A DNA stretch of 64,000 nt from Inonotus obliquus (Eukaryota; Basidiomycota; Agaricomycetes; Hymenochaetales; Hymenochaetaceae), in contig JAJHTX010000001.1 of assembly GCA_032164295.1 (NCBI GenBank), forward strand, positions 3,720,001-3,784,000, in the 5' to 3' direction. Both the position numbers and the translations under genes were made by a program. Under the pieces are notes generated by a model. It searched no databases. It worked only from the letters and a program-made list of their open reading frames with translations, and was not told the origin of the DNA. Each line of letters starts with the position of its first letter. Positions within the stretch are counted from its first letter, which is position 1. Positions 54,505 through 64,000 of this stretch are shown here, one piece after another.

Positions 54505-56253
54505 TGCTGATGAAATACCAGTCGCGGGAGCTATGATCTTAGTATGTGTGAATTATAGCAAGTATGCCCAGCGAACTCATGTTGAATCACTTTTCTCAAG
54601 TTATACGACTATTTTCTGACTTTCATCGACAAAGTAAGTTGCAGGATCCTCCTCTCTCTAATATGATGATTGGACTCAATGTGTACTGTAAATTCTCTCC
54701 GACAGGTGGATCTCATTTGGAACAGCAATTGGAGTATGGGCAAGGCTCTCTACATTGCTACACGATATCTGTGTTTCATAGATACAGCAATGATCCTCAT
54801 CTGTACGGCCAGAAATTTCTGCTTCAGAGACGGTTCTTATAATTGTAACTTTTGATGCTAGACCTATTCTATCTTCAGCTGAATACCAAGGTGTGTATCA
54901 GTTCTATCCCAGCCTTATAGTAGCAGTGGCAAACATATAGTGATGCGGCACTCTCAGTCCAGTCATGCAAAGAAGTCTACAATGCTTTTGTGTGTACGTC
55001 ATCCATCTTTCTTGCTCTTGGTGACTTATGGATTGTAAACAAGATCTTATCATAGCGGGTATTGTAATTGCTGAAAGTAGACGCGTTATTCATTATCAGG
55101 AAACATTTCTCGTCTGAAAAAAATGTTTAGCTATAATGACGATGTGAACATACGTGCTTTGGGGACACTCAAAACGACTGCTCATATTTTTGGTAATTAT
55201 GTTGCTCGTACATATTCTGCCCGTCACCTTTCAGGCGACTCCAGGTTTAATCTACATTATTCTTTTAGCCGGGGATAACGGTCATTGTCGTATTTTACTC
55301 CAGGAGGAGTAAAGACATTTTCTGTAAGCACCTCCTTCGGCTCAATGTTCGCATGGATACTCCTAAAACACTTATTTTGAAGGGATCTCATCATCTGTCC
55401 CACAATTCATTGCATGTATTGCCCAGATCACAGAGAAAGTCAAGGCCTCTGTGGCGTTCGGACTACTCATGGTGTATGAGTTTGGTAAAGCATTCTGAGT
55501 CATATGCACTGAACATTAGGATATTCCCTAACACATATTTAGTTATTCTGCTCTTGACTATGTGGATCGGGTTGAAGCAATGCAAGTGGCATGCCTCTAA
55601 GCACCAAACCATATTTCTCATCAGACATGCTGCTGGTTTTGATAGGGAGCGAAGGTCTGCATTGAAGCCCATTGATTATGCAGTTCTACAAGGACGGTAA
55701 GTCAATAATCTTTTGAATTTGATATTACATATTGACTTTGTAAAAAGGTGTCCTATATTTCTTCGTTATGTTCGGTAATGCCTTGACATGGCGATTTTGT
55801 TTCTACTGAGGTTGACCATGTGCATATAACGGCGTCTGCGGCAAACTTTGGAGTTCGTTTGGAGAGGGTCGCTAATGTAGGTTTACCTGCTTATTTCTTC
55901 CACACCAAGGCATATGACCTATGTCTCTTTGTAACAGGGCGACTACTACAACCTCCTTAGCATGTGCGTTATCTCACGATTCGCTTTGGGCTGGCTTGAC
56001 ATCCTCTGAAAGAATACAATGCGTATTTCACTCCATACTCTCGGCTCGCATGATGTTAAATCTGCGACAGATGGTGAATTGTGACTCTGAGGAGCAGACA
56101 GTACAGCTGACTGCTCCTAAGTTTGTGACTCCTAGTTCTGACATTGCCTCGACTATTGACGACTCCCATAGAGAGGGTAGAAGTACGAGTCGGGTCACAA
56201 TAGGAAACAAGAGTAATATGATAGAGTTGGAATGGATGAGGGATGGTGCATGA
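54505..56253 (+). pseudogene. DUF6533 membrane protein, copy A, decayed
   Basis: Recognisable pieces: VDLIWNSNWSMGKALYIATRYL after the second exon junction near 54706, a decayed equivalent of the AEII...RLYALWG loop near 55130-55200, an ILLLTMWIGLKQ helix near 55550 and SARMMLNLRQMV near 56040, with a final Ser/Thr-rich tail stopping at 56251-56253. Relative to copy B it has a TGA in the first exon (about 54616) and frame breaks in the loop region, so it is probably non-functional. Confidence 0.65.
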
Positions 56254-56561
56254 AACGTGTCCACGAGTTTATGGAGATGCATAGGGATGGTGCTGCTACA
56301 GGTGGAATTTCAACAGTCCCTTGATGGTGAACAGTGGATTTTCGTGAGTCATATGGTTCCCGTTGCTAATAGACCCAATCCTTTCGGCGTATCGGCGATT
56401 TAATATGCACCGCTTCCACATTCCCGATGTTTCTCGACGAATGATTCTGTAGACTATGTCAAGTAGCAGTTGTGAAGTTGCGTGTATCTCATAAAGGCCG
56501 GATGATTTGTTGCATTTCACGAAAAGAAACTCTAGTGATGTCATGAAGTTCCCGAGTCATA

Positions 56562-56602
<41 letters not shown>

Positions 56603-57084
56603 CAGTGGCAGTAAAGAAATTTAAAGAGGGATCTTCAGACCATCAGTGTAATCTATGAGGACTCAAGTTTATCATCATAATACATAACAAATGACAGAAA
56701 GTGACGTCAAAAATTCCTCCTAAGTATTCCAGGATATGCAGATTATGAACGTTCTATTCTGGGTAACAACGCAAGGCGGAACCTTACTAGAATTGTGAAG
56801 AAATTGGAGTAGTATGGCTCTGCCTGGTTCACAGGTGCTTCTTGATGTGAATTGACTGGAAAGAAAGATGTTTGCTCAAGTCAAAGGGTATTGACACACC
56901 ATTGCTGATCTCACGATCACGTGAGGCAAGCGTGTCTTTCTCTTCCGGGACCGAATCCATCTTCTTACCGGTAGCTAATGAGAAAGGCATACACCGACAT
57001 CTTCGAAGCCATGAATTCTCTGGCCTTGCACAAACATACGGTGACCTATTTTGCCGTGCACTATTAGGCAGAAAAGCAAAGATG
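56254..57084. other. Spacer between the duplicated blocks
   Basis: Contains an (AGT)n microsatellite at 56562-56601. Open frames at 56829-57152 (minus) and 56872-57087 (plus) overlap each other and have no family resemblance. Confidence 0.4.
56562..56601. repeat. (AGT)n microsatellite
   Basis: About thirteen uninterrupted AGT triplets. Confidence 0.95.
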
Positions 57085-57523
57085 TAAAGTGCCAGGTCGA
57101 ATTGTCTCGAATGCATCGTGGCACGCTGTGTAACTGCGGGGCGGGCACTCACGAATTTTGGTGGTAGGTTGCAACACTTAAGGCCGTTCTATCAGATTCC
57201 CGAGATGTCCGCCAAAGTGACTGCGACACATAAGGATCATCTACTTAGAAGCGTTAACTGGGGTGTTCGTCGAAGCGTACTACACTACCTTTTTTCATTG
57301 GTCATCTGCCATCTGTGTGCGCTGTATTTCATCTGATACTGATCTGACATGACACGCCCATACCCCGAGATCAGGAGTTTCATCAGTAAGGTAGCTACCC
57401 AATAATCAAGCGTAGAGTGAAAAATTCTGATCTCTAGGTGGGTGTACTTCAAGGGAATGTTCATGCAAGTTCGAGGTTCATAGGCGCAGTGAGCATCGCA
57501 TGTAGTCTTTTAATTCCAGAAAA

Positions 57524-57581
57524 GATGTATCATAAACCCCGGTGGTGGAGTAGATGTATCATAAACCCCGGTGGTGGAGTA
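57524..57581. repeat. 29-bp tandem duplication
   Basis: Two adjacent exact units (57524-57552 and 57553-57581) containing CATAAACCCCGGTGGTGGAG. Copy A has one diverged unit at the matching place. Confidence 0.9.
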
Positions 57582-57846
57582 GATGCAATCATCAACAATG
57601 ATTGTATCAATGTGCTGGCAGATTCCAAGCTTATAACATTGACCACAGAAAGGTACTCCTCCTCGTCTCTCTTTCCCACCTGTCATGGCTGAACATCTGC
57701 TCTCCTTTGTGTGGCATACTCAGGTCGTTCGAGTTAGTTATCCTTAACGCCTTTCAAGAACCTCTATCACTGACTGTAATTTTGCGTAGTATGTATCTGG
57801 TCCGTCCAAGTCCAGTAGTTGTTGTTATTACCCGCGTGCTGATGGG

Positions 57847-59559
57847 ATGACAGTCGCGGGAGCTACGGTCCTGGTGGGTGCGCATCATAGCGAGCTTGTC
57901 CTGCAAACTAACTTTGTCTCTTTTCTCGAGATATATGACAATATCCTTAATATTTCCAACGAAGTAAGTTTGCAGAGAACTCTCTATATGACGCTTTTAT
58001 TCAAGGAATTCTCGATGTTCCTTATGGTACCTCTCCAATAGGTACGCCTCATCTGGCATAGTAGCTGGAGTATAGGAAAAGCTCTCTACCTTGCTACCCG
58101 ATATCTATGTTACATAGATATGGCAATGATCTTCATTTGTATGTCAAAATTCCGCCCCGGAGACGGTCCTGACAATCGTATTCGTTACAAACTTCAGACA
58201 TATACTATCCACAGTTGGATATCAAGGTGCGCATTATCTCTATATCAACTTCGAAGTGTCGATGGTGATACTGCATTGTCATCCCAGACGTGCAAAGTAG
58301 TCTACGTTGTTTCCGAGTGTGCGCCATTCGTCTTTTCTTTCTTGCGGATTCTCCTGGAGGCTCACAGGATGTGAAAGACCCTATTATAGCGGGAATAGCT
58401 GTTGCTGAAAGTGAGGACATCAAGGACAAGGAGTACCACTGGTCTGAAAAGTTTCTAGTAATAATGTCGATGAGATTATATGCGTTATGGGGACGCTCGA
58501 AACGGCTGCTATTATCTCTGGTGCTTATGTTGCTCGTATGTACTCAACCCAGCGTCTCTCTGGAGGGTCAAGATCTCATCTATAAGGCATTGTTCTTTTA
58601 GCCCGGGTCAACAATCGTTATCGTATATTACTCGCGGCGGAATAATGACATTTTCTGTAAGCTCCCCCTTTTGACTAATCGCCCGCGGGAAGTACTCATA
58701 ACAGTCGCAAAACGTAGGGATTCAGTCGCCTGTACCACAACTCGTTGCATGTAACGCCCGGGATACAGGTGAAGTCAAGGCCGTTATGGCATTTGGATTG
58801 CTTATGGCGTACGAATTCGGTAATGCATCCCAGGTCATATGGCGCAGCGCATCAGGATTACCCCTAACACATGCTCAGTTATCTTGCTCTTGACTATGTG
58901 GATCGGGGTGAAGCAATGTAAGTAGTGAGCCCATTAACATCGAACCATGTTTCTGATTAGACATCCTATTGATTATGATAGGGAGCGAGGGTCAGCATCG
59001 AAGCCCATTGATCATGCAGTTCTACAGAGACGGTATGTTGTCAGCTTTTTTTTTAGTTTGTTATTGCAAGCTGACTTCATAAAAAGGTGTCCTATATTTC
59101 TTCATCATGTTCGGTAAGCTACAGCGTTGCGTTCATACTGAGATTAACTGTTTGTGTATAGCGATGTCTGCGGCAAACTTTGCATTCCGTTGGTCGAGGT
59201 TTGTCAATGTGCGTTTACGTGCTGTTTTTCCACAGCCAGGCATTCACGTTATATATCTTTTTGTAACAGGGCGATGTTAATGATTTCTTAAGCATATGCA
59301 TGTACGTCACCTTCAAATGTCCTGTGGGTTAGTAGTCTGATATTCTCTGAAAGAATTCAACGCATATTTCACACCATACTCTCGGCTCGTATGGTATTAA
59401 ATCTGCGACGGCTCGCGAACCGTGACTTAGAGGAGCAGACTGCACAGCTGACTGCTCCCGAGTTTGCGACTCCCAGCTCCAACATTACCGGTGGTCAAGA
59501 GACCACGACGTTTGACGACTCCCGTAGAGAGGTGGAAGTACGAGTCGAGCCACGTTAGA
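57847..59559 (+). CDS. DUF6533 membrane protein, copy B, possibly functional
   Basis: The 5' half splices well. Exon one runs to a GTAAGT at about 57964 and includes MTVAGATVLVG and FVSFLEIYDNIL. The next exon has VRLIWHSSWSIGKALYLATR. Later exons give TCKVVYVVSE and, across an intron starting GTGAGGACATC near 58410, GIAVAEIIMSMRLYALWG, the family core, followed by a Leu-rich helix. In the 3' half, an ILLLTMWIGVKQ helix and SARMVLNLRRLAN are visible, but I could not join all exons in frame. It may be a real gene with an unresolved model or an early pseudogene. Copy A is clearly more damaged. Confidence 0.5.
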
Positions 59560-59628
59560 AAATGAGAGTATTATGATGGGAATGAACTGGATGAGGTGGA
59601 GATTTCATCATTAGTAACAGTGCCCCGT

Positions 59629-60305
59629 TTACTCATGGGTGACGTACAGGTGACAGTGCTCTCTGAATTCATCTGGTTTATCCAGGAGGTGTCTGAGCAG
59701 GACGGCGCTGGGTTGGTCGTGTGCAGGATGAAATAAGCGTACGGTGCCCGGGCCAAATTTACTGCCGATAAGGTGGCGTTGCTTCCTCCAAATGTTATCG
59801 CATGGCATGAGAGCAAAATTGAAATCCACGCTGAGATTTATTCGATTATGATGATGCACTTCGATTCGAAGACAAAATTCATCACTCACATTTCTGAGAC
59901 AAGAGAAAGGCGTGGCCTCTCGGAATAAATAACAGATCTTTTCTCCAGCAGGTCAGTGACAGTCCTGCGGGAGTTCAAGATAATAATGGATTGGCTAAGT
60001 ATGGAGACATGGACGATTTCACCTGCCCAAAAAATACGTTGGTGGTGGCTTTAGTCGTGCGAACAAAGACAGGGATAAACAAATAGTCACCAAATTCCGC
60101 TCTCCGACTTGCAAAAGTATCCCAAAATTCTTTCGTAGAGATGTTAAGTACATTACCGATGAGCGGAAGAGGCTTCGGGCCGGGAGGAAGTGGTATCGGG
60201 GCTTGATTGGCTCCCCTAGCTGATTTAGTTAGCTCTGAACGCAAGGAAGGCGAAGATGAAACCAAAGAGGATAGTGATATAGACGTGGCTACTTCCGCTA
60301 TCCAT
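59629..60305 (-). pseudogene. Cytochrome P450, N-terminal third only, frameshifted
   Basis: Microsomal P450 beginning. An ATG at 60305 starts a membrane anchor (YITILFGFIFAFLAFRAN). One extra T at about 60230 then shifts the frame; without it the sequence continues into the proline hinge IPLPPGPKPLPLIGNV. Exons 60305-60091, 60022-59890 and 59830-59629 join as EFGEIVHVSIL, SIIILNSRRTVTDLLEKRS, and the C-helix WRKQRHLIGSKFG. Total length less the extra base is 549, a multiple of three. The frame stops at 59629-59631 after about 182 residues. The I-helix, ExxR and haem Cys regions are absent; the DNA beyond is the end of duplication copy B. So it lost its 3' two-thirds, probably when that block arrived. 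Confidence 0.82.
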
Positions 60306-61922
60306 TGGTGACCCTCAATATGCAACAGCTGAAAAATGTATGTTAGGGAGGAGCGGGGGTGAGCTCTTCAGTTGGCCCTATAAATGTGATTTCTTGATAA
60401 AGAAGTAGAAAGGAACATGATAAGGTACTCACTATGATACGGAGAGGCACTGAACACTATGACACGGAGAAGTACGGAAACGCCAATAGCTCGCCGACGC
60501 TTTTGCTAAACGTCTGGATGAGCTCGGCATATCATGCACCGATGTTGTGCAAATTCAAATCAAAAGGAAGTTAACAATCGTGCCGAGAACAGAAGAACTG
60601 CGGTGATGTAAAGCTCCAAACCAGCTCGTCTTGGATAAGATTGCGAATCGACGAAGTCGTTGAACCCCAAGACTGAATTTCCAGTCACCACAATTCTTCA
60701 AATTTCTCCTCTTGACATCCAAAAAACCGTCGTGCATGATAGCTATGTATGAATTTGACTTGTAAAGAAGCCACTGGATTGGACGGATACGGCTCACCAA
60801 CATGGGACGCGATCATGCCGGATAGAATGAAGCCTAAGGGAAGGGGAAGATTGCAACCCCCATGCTTTCCAGCGCCACAATTCCGCTCGGACCGCTCCAT
60901 CGAAGTCGTTTCATCGTATCGTGATTGGACTTTGCTCTGTCTTGGAACAATATACGCTTCACGCACAACATGATTGTTTCGTGCTTAAGAAATCCCCCGA
61001 TCTGGAATTATGAGTCGGCCAATTAGAAAACAGAGTCACCGCTACTTCCTGCTACCAGTACGGCGGCGAAAACTCATTCCGCATCCTAAGCCTTTTTCGC
61101 ATGAATTGGTCAATAGATAGGATATAGTATGTGGATAAACCGCCCTGCATGCATGTGTATATTCCGCACATATGATGCGGGAAACCTTGCGTCTGCAGGG
61201 CGTCACATCTTGTTGCATAATCTGAATGATATATTTCACTTACCTGGATGGAATACCACTCGGAACTTTCGGAGAACCAGTGATTGCTTTGAGTTTCCTG
61301 CTATCGCTTCTCCAGTGGCCTCTTTCCCTGTAGGTTCTGATATGTGACTCTTTGGTTGCTCATGACGTCCTTCATCACTGTCGAGGTTTTTCCGCAGAAG
61401 CGATAAGTCCTGAGCAGGTAGAAAGCTCACTGATAGACAGTTGGTACCTCGGTTCAAGGTTGCGAGCATCGTTACCCAGCTCACCAGTAAAGGATTACAT
61501 TTCCGCCTGGCAGTAACAAGAGAATGCACAGCCTATGAATTGATTCAATGAAAGCCAGCTCAGAATGTCTGGTTAAAGAAAGTGCGTGTGCCGTACTCAC
61601 AGTGACCCTACGCGCCATCTAGAACTAATCCGGGAAGTTCAGTGTCATTACTGACGAGCTCGAAGGGACCTTGCGTGAAAGTCTTGCTCAGCTCAGAACG
61701 TAGCAGGCCTCTAAGTCTTACGAGTAAGGAGCAGTGACGGTATAGTAGGTTGTATAGGCGCGTGGGTTGGTGTCCCAAGCCCGGAAGCTCCAACGTAACC
61801 ACGCACGAAGAATGATGAATTTCCATCCTCTATGTCTGGTGAGCAATTGGATCACTTACTAGCCTGATCAACACTGATGAGTCACGATTGTATTACATAA
61901 GTAACTTCTATTACTTAATGCG
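60306..61922. other. Unassigned 1.6 kb
   Basis: Several open frames of 60-97 codons on both strands (for example 60685-60966 minus, 61236-61529 minus, 61608-61826 minus), none with a domain I know and none with a convincing splice partner. I see no repeat. Confidence 0.35.
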
Positions 61923-62824
61923 ATGATCGACATCGATCCTGAAAATAACCACAACCACCTTCACGAGCACAACAGCGTATCGTCACTCCGCGTAGCAATC
62001 CGTAAAGCTCGCTCTCAGTATCATGTATATCTTTCCACAAGGGCCACTATTCAGATTCGACTTCAATCTATCACCAACTTTGCAAGACCGGGTGCCGTCT
62101 CTGGTTGCGCACCTATTGCAGCCATGAATATCGCGTCCGCTCGCTTATCTCGGGAAGTATGAGATTCCCTTCGCTGAACGAGTACGTACATCTGCAACGG
62201 CTAAACTACTCCGGTACTTACTTCATGAGATTCGATCTGCTGCTTTCATGCATACATCGCTGTTCCGTGTCGTTGAACACAGTGGTGATTTATGCGAAAC
62301 TCAGTTTAATGATAGGGAGAGCTTGGAAGACATCATGGTGCAAAAGGCAATTGTGAGTGCTATCAAGGACTCCGAGGCTCAAGAATCGAAGGTTATGAGA
62401 AAATCGCTTTGATTGTTTGAATTGCTGTATTGCCCGCGAAACAGTGGATTGTATGTTTGTTGGAGTGGGTATACTTCGTTACCGGCACGTCAGTCCTTGT
62501 ATGCATCAAAGAGAAGCGAAAGAAGTATTTGTTAACGGCTGAATCATAGCTCCCGGATCAAGAAGGTAAAACATCATTCAGAAGTTCCCGCCCAAGCTCG
62601 CACCTTTTGAACGTGTAGTCTTCCAAGCAGGTTCAAAGATTCGAAGTGATCCCACCAATGTCGCTCCAGATTCATGTGGCGGATATGAAGTTGTGATCGA
62701 AGTGACATTCACACCGGGCATGAATTCATTCCCGACCTCGGGAAATTTACGTCGGAACCACCTGGTTGGTGGATTATCATTCCGGGAGGGTATGATTTCT
62801 AATGGCGCGAGAATGACTTTTTGC
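61923..62824 (+). other. Possible decayed or unrecognised gene fragments
   Basis: Three coding-like stretches lie in a row on the plus strand. 61923-62162 starts MIDIDPENNHNHLHEH. 62158-62412 lacks an ATG and reads KYEIPFAERVRTSATAKLL, then charged residues. About 62572-62824 reads LAPFERVVFQAGSKIRSDP and GGYEVVIEVTFTPG. Their composition looks like protein but I cannot name a family or join them with sure splice sites. Could be exons of one gene or remnants. Confidence 0.25.
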
Positions 62825-64000
62825 CTAGTGTGACTGGTAGACCAGAGCCGGGCTGTTTCGAAGAAAAGCAATTCTTCTCAGTTGGGAGGTTTACCAGTGT
62901 TCAATCACAGTCCCACATTATTGTATCGTGTGTTCGTACTCAAGCAGTTCCACATGGCACAGAGTCGTACTAAGACATCAAGGCACAATTGATACCGCAT
63001 GAATTCAGCATCTTCACAGATTTTACTACTCACTGTACTTCGACTTCGGTCACGCAAATTGGTGATATTTCAACGAACCGCGCCGCTAGGGCTTGAAAGC
63101 GTACGGACACGTGCGTAAAATTCACGTTCATTACGCATACGACGCGTACTTTACGACACCGTATTCTTCATTTCCAAGCAGGGTACGGATACGCAGCGGG
63201 CGTATACAGAACACGGTCGTATGTACGGTTAGCAAGAAGAATTCACAAGAATTGAAGAAAGCCAAGAATTATTGATCGGGGATGGTCTTGTGACGCTTAC
63301 ATGTAATATGCTTGTCCGAGAGATTGGATGGGGATCCTCGCCGATTTCAAGGTACTACGTCTGCCAGAAAGTTTCATGCAGTCAAGTTGTCGGAACCGGG
63401 AGATGTCAATACACGGGATTATTCGTACGTCGTCGCACGTTTTGATGACGGTTCCAAGAGTTATGGAAGGTATATCATGCTCCTTGACTCGGATGAACAA
63501 GCCACAAACTGCCAAATGAAGTAAACAACTCTCCTGATCATCCTCACATTGACCATATGCGGTATTTTCCGTATACGGAGTTCTTGATACGGAATGCGGT
63601 CCGTACAGTACAGATTCGTAAAGTAAGTCCTCTTTCTCCATACGAGTACAGAGCGTATCCGTATACGTATGGGCCATATCGGTGCATTACGTTACGCTTG
63701 CGAGCCCTACGTGGCGCCGTGCGATAATAAGTATGGCCGAGAGACTGCACTCCCTTTTGGAAGGTTGCGGAACGAGAGAGAAGTTGAACGCGTTCGAGAC
63801 AGTTGTTTTCCTTCGGTGTAAAACATGGACCGGCTCAACGGCATTGAACAATATGTGCATTGGTAATTGAAGATACGGATCCTCATACCTCTAGTACTCC
63901 AGATATTATACGAAGAATATTTTCAAAGACGTGCTCTCCAACGAGCGGATTGAACATTGTTCCGACTCTTCCAGAAGGTATAAATACCTGAGTAACTGTC
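62825..64000. other. Unassigned region rich in CGTAT/CGTAC words
   Basis: From about 63090 to 63720 the words CGTATAC, CCGTATAC, GTACGGATACG and CGTACGG recur on both strands. No open frame here resembles a known family. TATAAATA occurs at 63977-63985 near the window edge, possibly a promoter or LTR part running out of the window. Confidence 0.35.

Larger units (their letters stand above)
53181..56253 (+). repeat. Segmental duplication, copy A
   Basis: Aligns in order with 57085-59560: GCCAGGTCGA(G/A)TTGTCTC at the start, the CATAAACCCCGGTG stretch, CCCACCTGTCATG(A/G)CTGAACAT, CAGTCGCGGGAGCTA, the DUF6533 exons, and TTAAATCTGCGAC near the end. Copy A is longer because a 672-bp palindromic element sits in it. 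Confidence 0.8.
57085..59560 (+). repeat. Segmental duplication, copy B
   Basis: Partner of 53181-56253 and uninterrupted. It lacks the palindromic element. It has its own 29-bp tandem duplication at 57524-57581. Confidence 0.8.

Noticed and set aside
1..64000. tRNA or rRNA genes
   Set aside because: I looked for cloverleaf B-box-like sequence and rRNA cores and saw none; a covariance-model scan would be needed to exclude a tRNA.

Overview
The window is nuclear DNA from a filamentous basidiomycete, most probably a mushroom-forming agaricomycete. Genes carry many introns of about 45-70 bases, including two apparent GC-AG introns and exons as short as 3 and 6 bases. Families typical of basidiomycetes are present (DUF6533, DUF6593, DUF6698, Plavaka transposons, short fungal sesquiterpene synthases). 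There are no operons. Exon structures were read by hand from splice signals and family conservation. For nine genes the spliced lengths divide exactly by three.

Region 1-19.3 kb is mostly housekeeping: a DUF6533 membrane protein (355-2199), a 2-oxoglutarate/Fe(II) oxygenase (2532-3787), mitochondrial phosphatidylserine decarboxylase PSD1 (4427-6158), a ChaC-type gamma-glutamylcyclotransferase (6574-7898), a MAM3/CNNM-type DUF21-CBS membrane protein (8240-10562), a UbiA prenyltransferase (11526-12592), a DUF6593 protein (13606-14418), a small Ser-rich KEN-box protein (15058-15537) and retromer subunit VPS35 (15972-19303).

Region 19.3-28.3 kb is a terpene locus. Three tandem, same-strand sesquiterpene synthase-like genes (20351-21460, 24784-25912, 27129-28258) share intron positions and a TATA box 51-62 bases before the ATG. 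A four-exon antibiotic-biosynthesis-monooxygenase-domain gene (21619-22103, minus) lies between the first two. A relic of a fourth synthase with its duplicated upstream DNA lies at 22.8-23.5 kb. The catalytic motifs differ between copies.

Region 29-52.6 kb holds a DUF6698 gene followed by nested transposons. A decayed Plavaka-type DNA transposon is split into three parts (30987-33201, 34675-35865, 51804-52634). One gap is a 1473-bp solo LTR flanked by GTACC. The other is element X flanked by ACCGA, itself split by a 14.2-kb Ty3/gypsy retrotransposon (36889-51076, minus) with almost identical 1764-bp LTRs. Removing the insertions rejoins the Plavaka reading frame at both points.

Region 53-64 kb is gene-poor: a segmental duplication carrying two DUF6533 copies (one decayed), a 672-bp palindromic MITE-like element present in only one duplicate, a truncated and frameshifted cytochrome P450 (59629-60305), and several kilobases in which I recognise no gene. 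The oxygenase, UbiA, ABM and P450 sequences could in principle belong to terpenoid metabolism, but only the ABM gene is physically inside the synthase array; that link is inference.
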